DNA of 64,000 nt, from the NCBI RefSeq assembly GCF_036323495.1, contig NZ_AP028947.1, positions 1,240,001 through 1,304,000 on the forward strand. The letters are read 5' to 3'. Source of the DNA: Limnobacter thiooxidans (GTDB taxonomy: Bacteria; Pseudomonadota; Gammaproteobacteria; Burkholderiales; Burkholderiaceae_B). The translations under genes were made by a program, and so were the position numbers. This document shows, piece after piece, positions 62,324 through 64,000 of the stretch (position 1 is its first letter; each line of letters begins with the position of its first letter). The notes below the pieces were generated by a model. The model worked only from the letters and a program-made list of their open reading frames with translations. It did not search any database and was not told where the DNA came from.

Positions 62324-64000
62324 ATGAGTCTGCTCGACATCCATGGATTAAGCACGCGTTTGGCCAGTGAGGCTGGCTGGGTGCATGCGCTGGATGATTT
62401 GTCCCTGGCCATTGAAAAAGGTCAGACCTTTGCCTTGGTGGGTGAATCGGGTTGTGGCAAGTCCATGACTGCACTCAGTATTGCCCGCCTGTTGCCTGAC
62501 AGCGGTGCGATTGTCGCCGGAAGGGTCTGTTTAGGCGAAGGCTCAAGCTCAACAAGCACGACAAGCACCGATGTGTTGCGCATCAGCGAAACCGCCATGC
62601 GCACCTTGCGCGGCAAGCGCATTGCCATGATTTTTCAAGAACCGGGTACCAGTTTGAACCCGGTGATGACAGTGGGTGATCAGCTGACTGAGGTGATTTG
62701 CCTGCACACCGGCGCAAGCAAGCAGCAGGCCTTGCAGGAAGCCGCACAGTGGCTTGAACGGGTTGGTATTCCTGAACCAGCCAAGCGTTTGCAGCAGTAT
62801 CCGTTTGAAATGTCGGGCGGCCAAAAACAGCGGGTGATGATTGCCATGGCCTTGAGCGTCAAGCCAGACCTGCTGATTGCCGATGAACCCACCACCGCGC
62901 TGGATGTGTCCATTCAGGCGCAGGTTCTGGATTTGCTCAAAACCCTGCAGCGTGAGCAGGGCATGGCCATGTTGTTGATCACACACGACCTTGCGATTGT
63001 GAAACAAATGGCCGACACCGTGGGTTTGATGTACGCGGGTCAACTGGTTGAAAAAGCCAGCGTGGCCGAGTTTTTTGCACGCCCCCGGCACCCTTATGCG
63101 CACGCCTTGGTGAAGTCGCTGCCCAGCCAGGCCCAGCGCGGTCATGCACTGTATGCGCTTGAGGGGCGGGTGCCTTCGCTGGTGAATCCCAAGCCGGGTT
63201 GCCGGTTCGAAGCCCGCTGCATTCACGCACAAGAGAACTGCAGCGTCACCACCCCTGAATTGTTGCAAGCCAGCGAAACCCACACCGTGCGGTGCTTTTA
63301 CCACGCTGATTTGTCGTTTAAAAAGCCAGGCGCAGATGCTGTGCCCACTGTCGATTCAATCTCTTCAGCTGCCGCAGCCAAAGTGGTATTGCAAACTGTC
63401 TCGCTTTCGGTTGCTTACCCTGAGAAAAAGGGCGTGTTTCAGAAATCATTCAAGCCGGTGTTGAACAAACTCGATTTGACCCTGTTGCAAGGCCGCACGG
63501 TGGCGCTTGTTGGCGAATCAGGTTCCGGAAAAACCACTGCGGCGCGCGCCTTGTTGGGTTTGTTGGGCAGCAATGCCAAGGTAGGCGGTGATGTGCTGAT
63601 GGAAAGCAGGCCGCTTCGCCAATGGGCGGAACGTGGGCCACACGGGTGGCGTTCCCGCATTCAGTTTGTGTTTCAGGATCCCTTTGCCTCGTTGAACCCA
63701 CGCCACCGCATTGCGGAAATTCTTGAAGAGCCATTGATCAGTTTGCGGCCTGACCTGGATGCGCCAGCGCGCCAGGCGCGCATTGCAAAAGTGATTGAAC
63801 AGGTCAGCATGCCCGTTGAAGCCTTGGCTCGCTTTCCGCACGAGTTTTCAGGTGGGCAGCGCCAACGCATTGCCATTGCGCGGGCCCTCGTGTCTGAGCC
63901 AAAAATCCTGATTTGTGATGAGCCTACGTCTGCACTGGATGTGTCTGTTCAGGCTCAAATTCTGAATTTGCTCAAGCGTTTGCAAAATGAAACCGGTGTG
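62324..64000 (+). CDS. Dual ABC transporter ATPase (DppD-DppF fusion), 3' end missing
   Basis: The frame is open from ATG 62324 to the window end (559 codons). It holds two ATPase domains: Walker A GESGCGKS, signature MSGGQKQR and Walker [13 protein letters not shown] in the first; [16 protein letters not shown] and [12 protein letters not shown] in the second. The oligopeptide-type linker with cysteines ([15 protein letters not shown]) follows the first domain. This YejF/GsiA-like fusion powers the upstream permeases. Four bases after the permease stop. Confidence 0.95.
   Translation, partial: MSLLDIHGLSTRLASEAGWVHALDDLSLAIEKGQTFALVGESGCGKSMTALSIARLLPDSGAIVAGRVCLGEGSSSTSTTSTDVLRISETAMRTLRGKRIAMIFQEPGTSLNPVMTVGDQLTEVICLHTGASKQQALQEAAQWLERVGIPEPAKRLQQYPFEMSGGQKQRVMIAMALSVKPDLLIADEPTTALDVSIQAQVLDLLKTLQREQGMAMLLITHDLAIVKQMADTVGLMYAGQLVEKASVAEFFARPRHPYAHALVKSLPSQAQRGHALYALEGRVPSLVNPKPGCRFEARCIHAQENCSVTTPELLQASETHTVRCFYHADLSFKKPGADAVPTVDSISSAAAAKVVLQTVSLSVAYPEKKGVFQKSFKPVLNKLDLTLLQGRTVALVGESGSGKTTAARALLGLLGSNAKVGGDVLMESRPLRQWAERGPHGWRSRIQFVFQDPFASLNPRHRIAEILEEPLISLRPDLDAPARQARIAKVIEQVSMPVEALARFPHEFSGGQRQRIAIARALVSEPKILICDEPTSALDVSVQAQILNLLKRLQNETGV

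Overview
The window looks like chromosomal DNA of a betaproteobacterium, most likely Burkholderiales; a Limnobacter-like genus is my best guess from overall protein flavour, moderate base composition and operon layouts, but no 16S gene is present to prove it. Almost everything is housekeeping or metabolic. I see no prophage, transposase gene or CRISPR array. The window opens inside lysS and closes inside a dual ABC transporter ATPase gene.

Layout. 1-3572: end of lysS, then a repeat-rich stretch with two copies of a ~220-bp nested palindromic element flanking a small lipoprotein gene and a LECT2-like M23 peptidase gene. 3573-10384 (minus): three-gene operon of a transglutaminase/DUF2126 protein, a circularly permuted ATP-grasp/alpha-E fusion and a second transglutaminase, a conserved set of unknown product. 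10444-14342: FMN-binding oxidase-like protein, small unknown protein, YghU-type glutathione protein, two lipoproteins including a ClsC-like phospholipase D. 14383-19894 (minus): complete isc operon (iscR-S-U-A-hscB-hscA-fdx-iscX) with a promoter covered by two IscR-like sites. 20098-24311: low-molecular-weight tyrosine phosphatase, uvrB, a class I aminotransferase and tRNA-Asn. 24368-26810: TetR regulator divergent from an SMR (Gdx-type) exporter, an epoxide-hydrolase-like protein and a DUF1348 protein.

26812-34263 is the most striking accessory region: a MocR-type regulator divergent from a complete seven-gene Nit1C cluster (nitB-H: nitrilase, radical SAM, acetyltransferase, AIR-synthase-like, two small proteins, flavoprotein). 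The intergenic region carries a convincing sigma-54 promoter, an NtrC-like dyad and a pair of direct repeats, suggesting nitrogen control plus local MocR control.

34626-46592: methyltransferase with regulatory domain; H-NOX plus hybrid histidine kinase; AraC, GMC oxidoreductase and LysR genes with a decayed LysR fragment beside araC; fatty acid hydroxylase; TetR, SDR and MpaB-type genes; and a small basic protein gene that contains a terminator-like hairpin in its own reading frame, overlapping an RNase H-like gene. 46615-53483: AidB-like acyl-CoA dehydrogenase, small proteins, TetR/acyl-CoA dehydrogenase pair with twin operators, TauE/SafE exporter, an AT-rich gap, isochorismatase-like and H-NS-like genes. 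53484-54258: non-coding with hairpins and a 26-bp minisatellite. 54259-64000: metZ-gltX, a MepK-like M15 peptidase and an oligopeptide-type ABC transporter operon.
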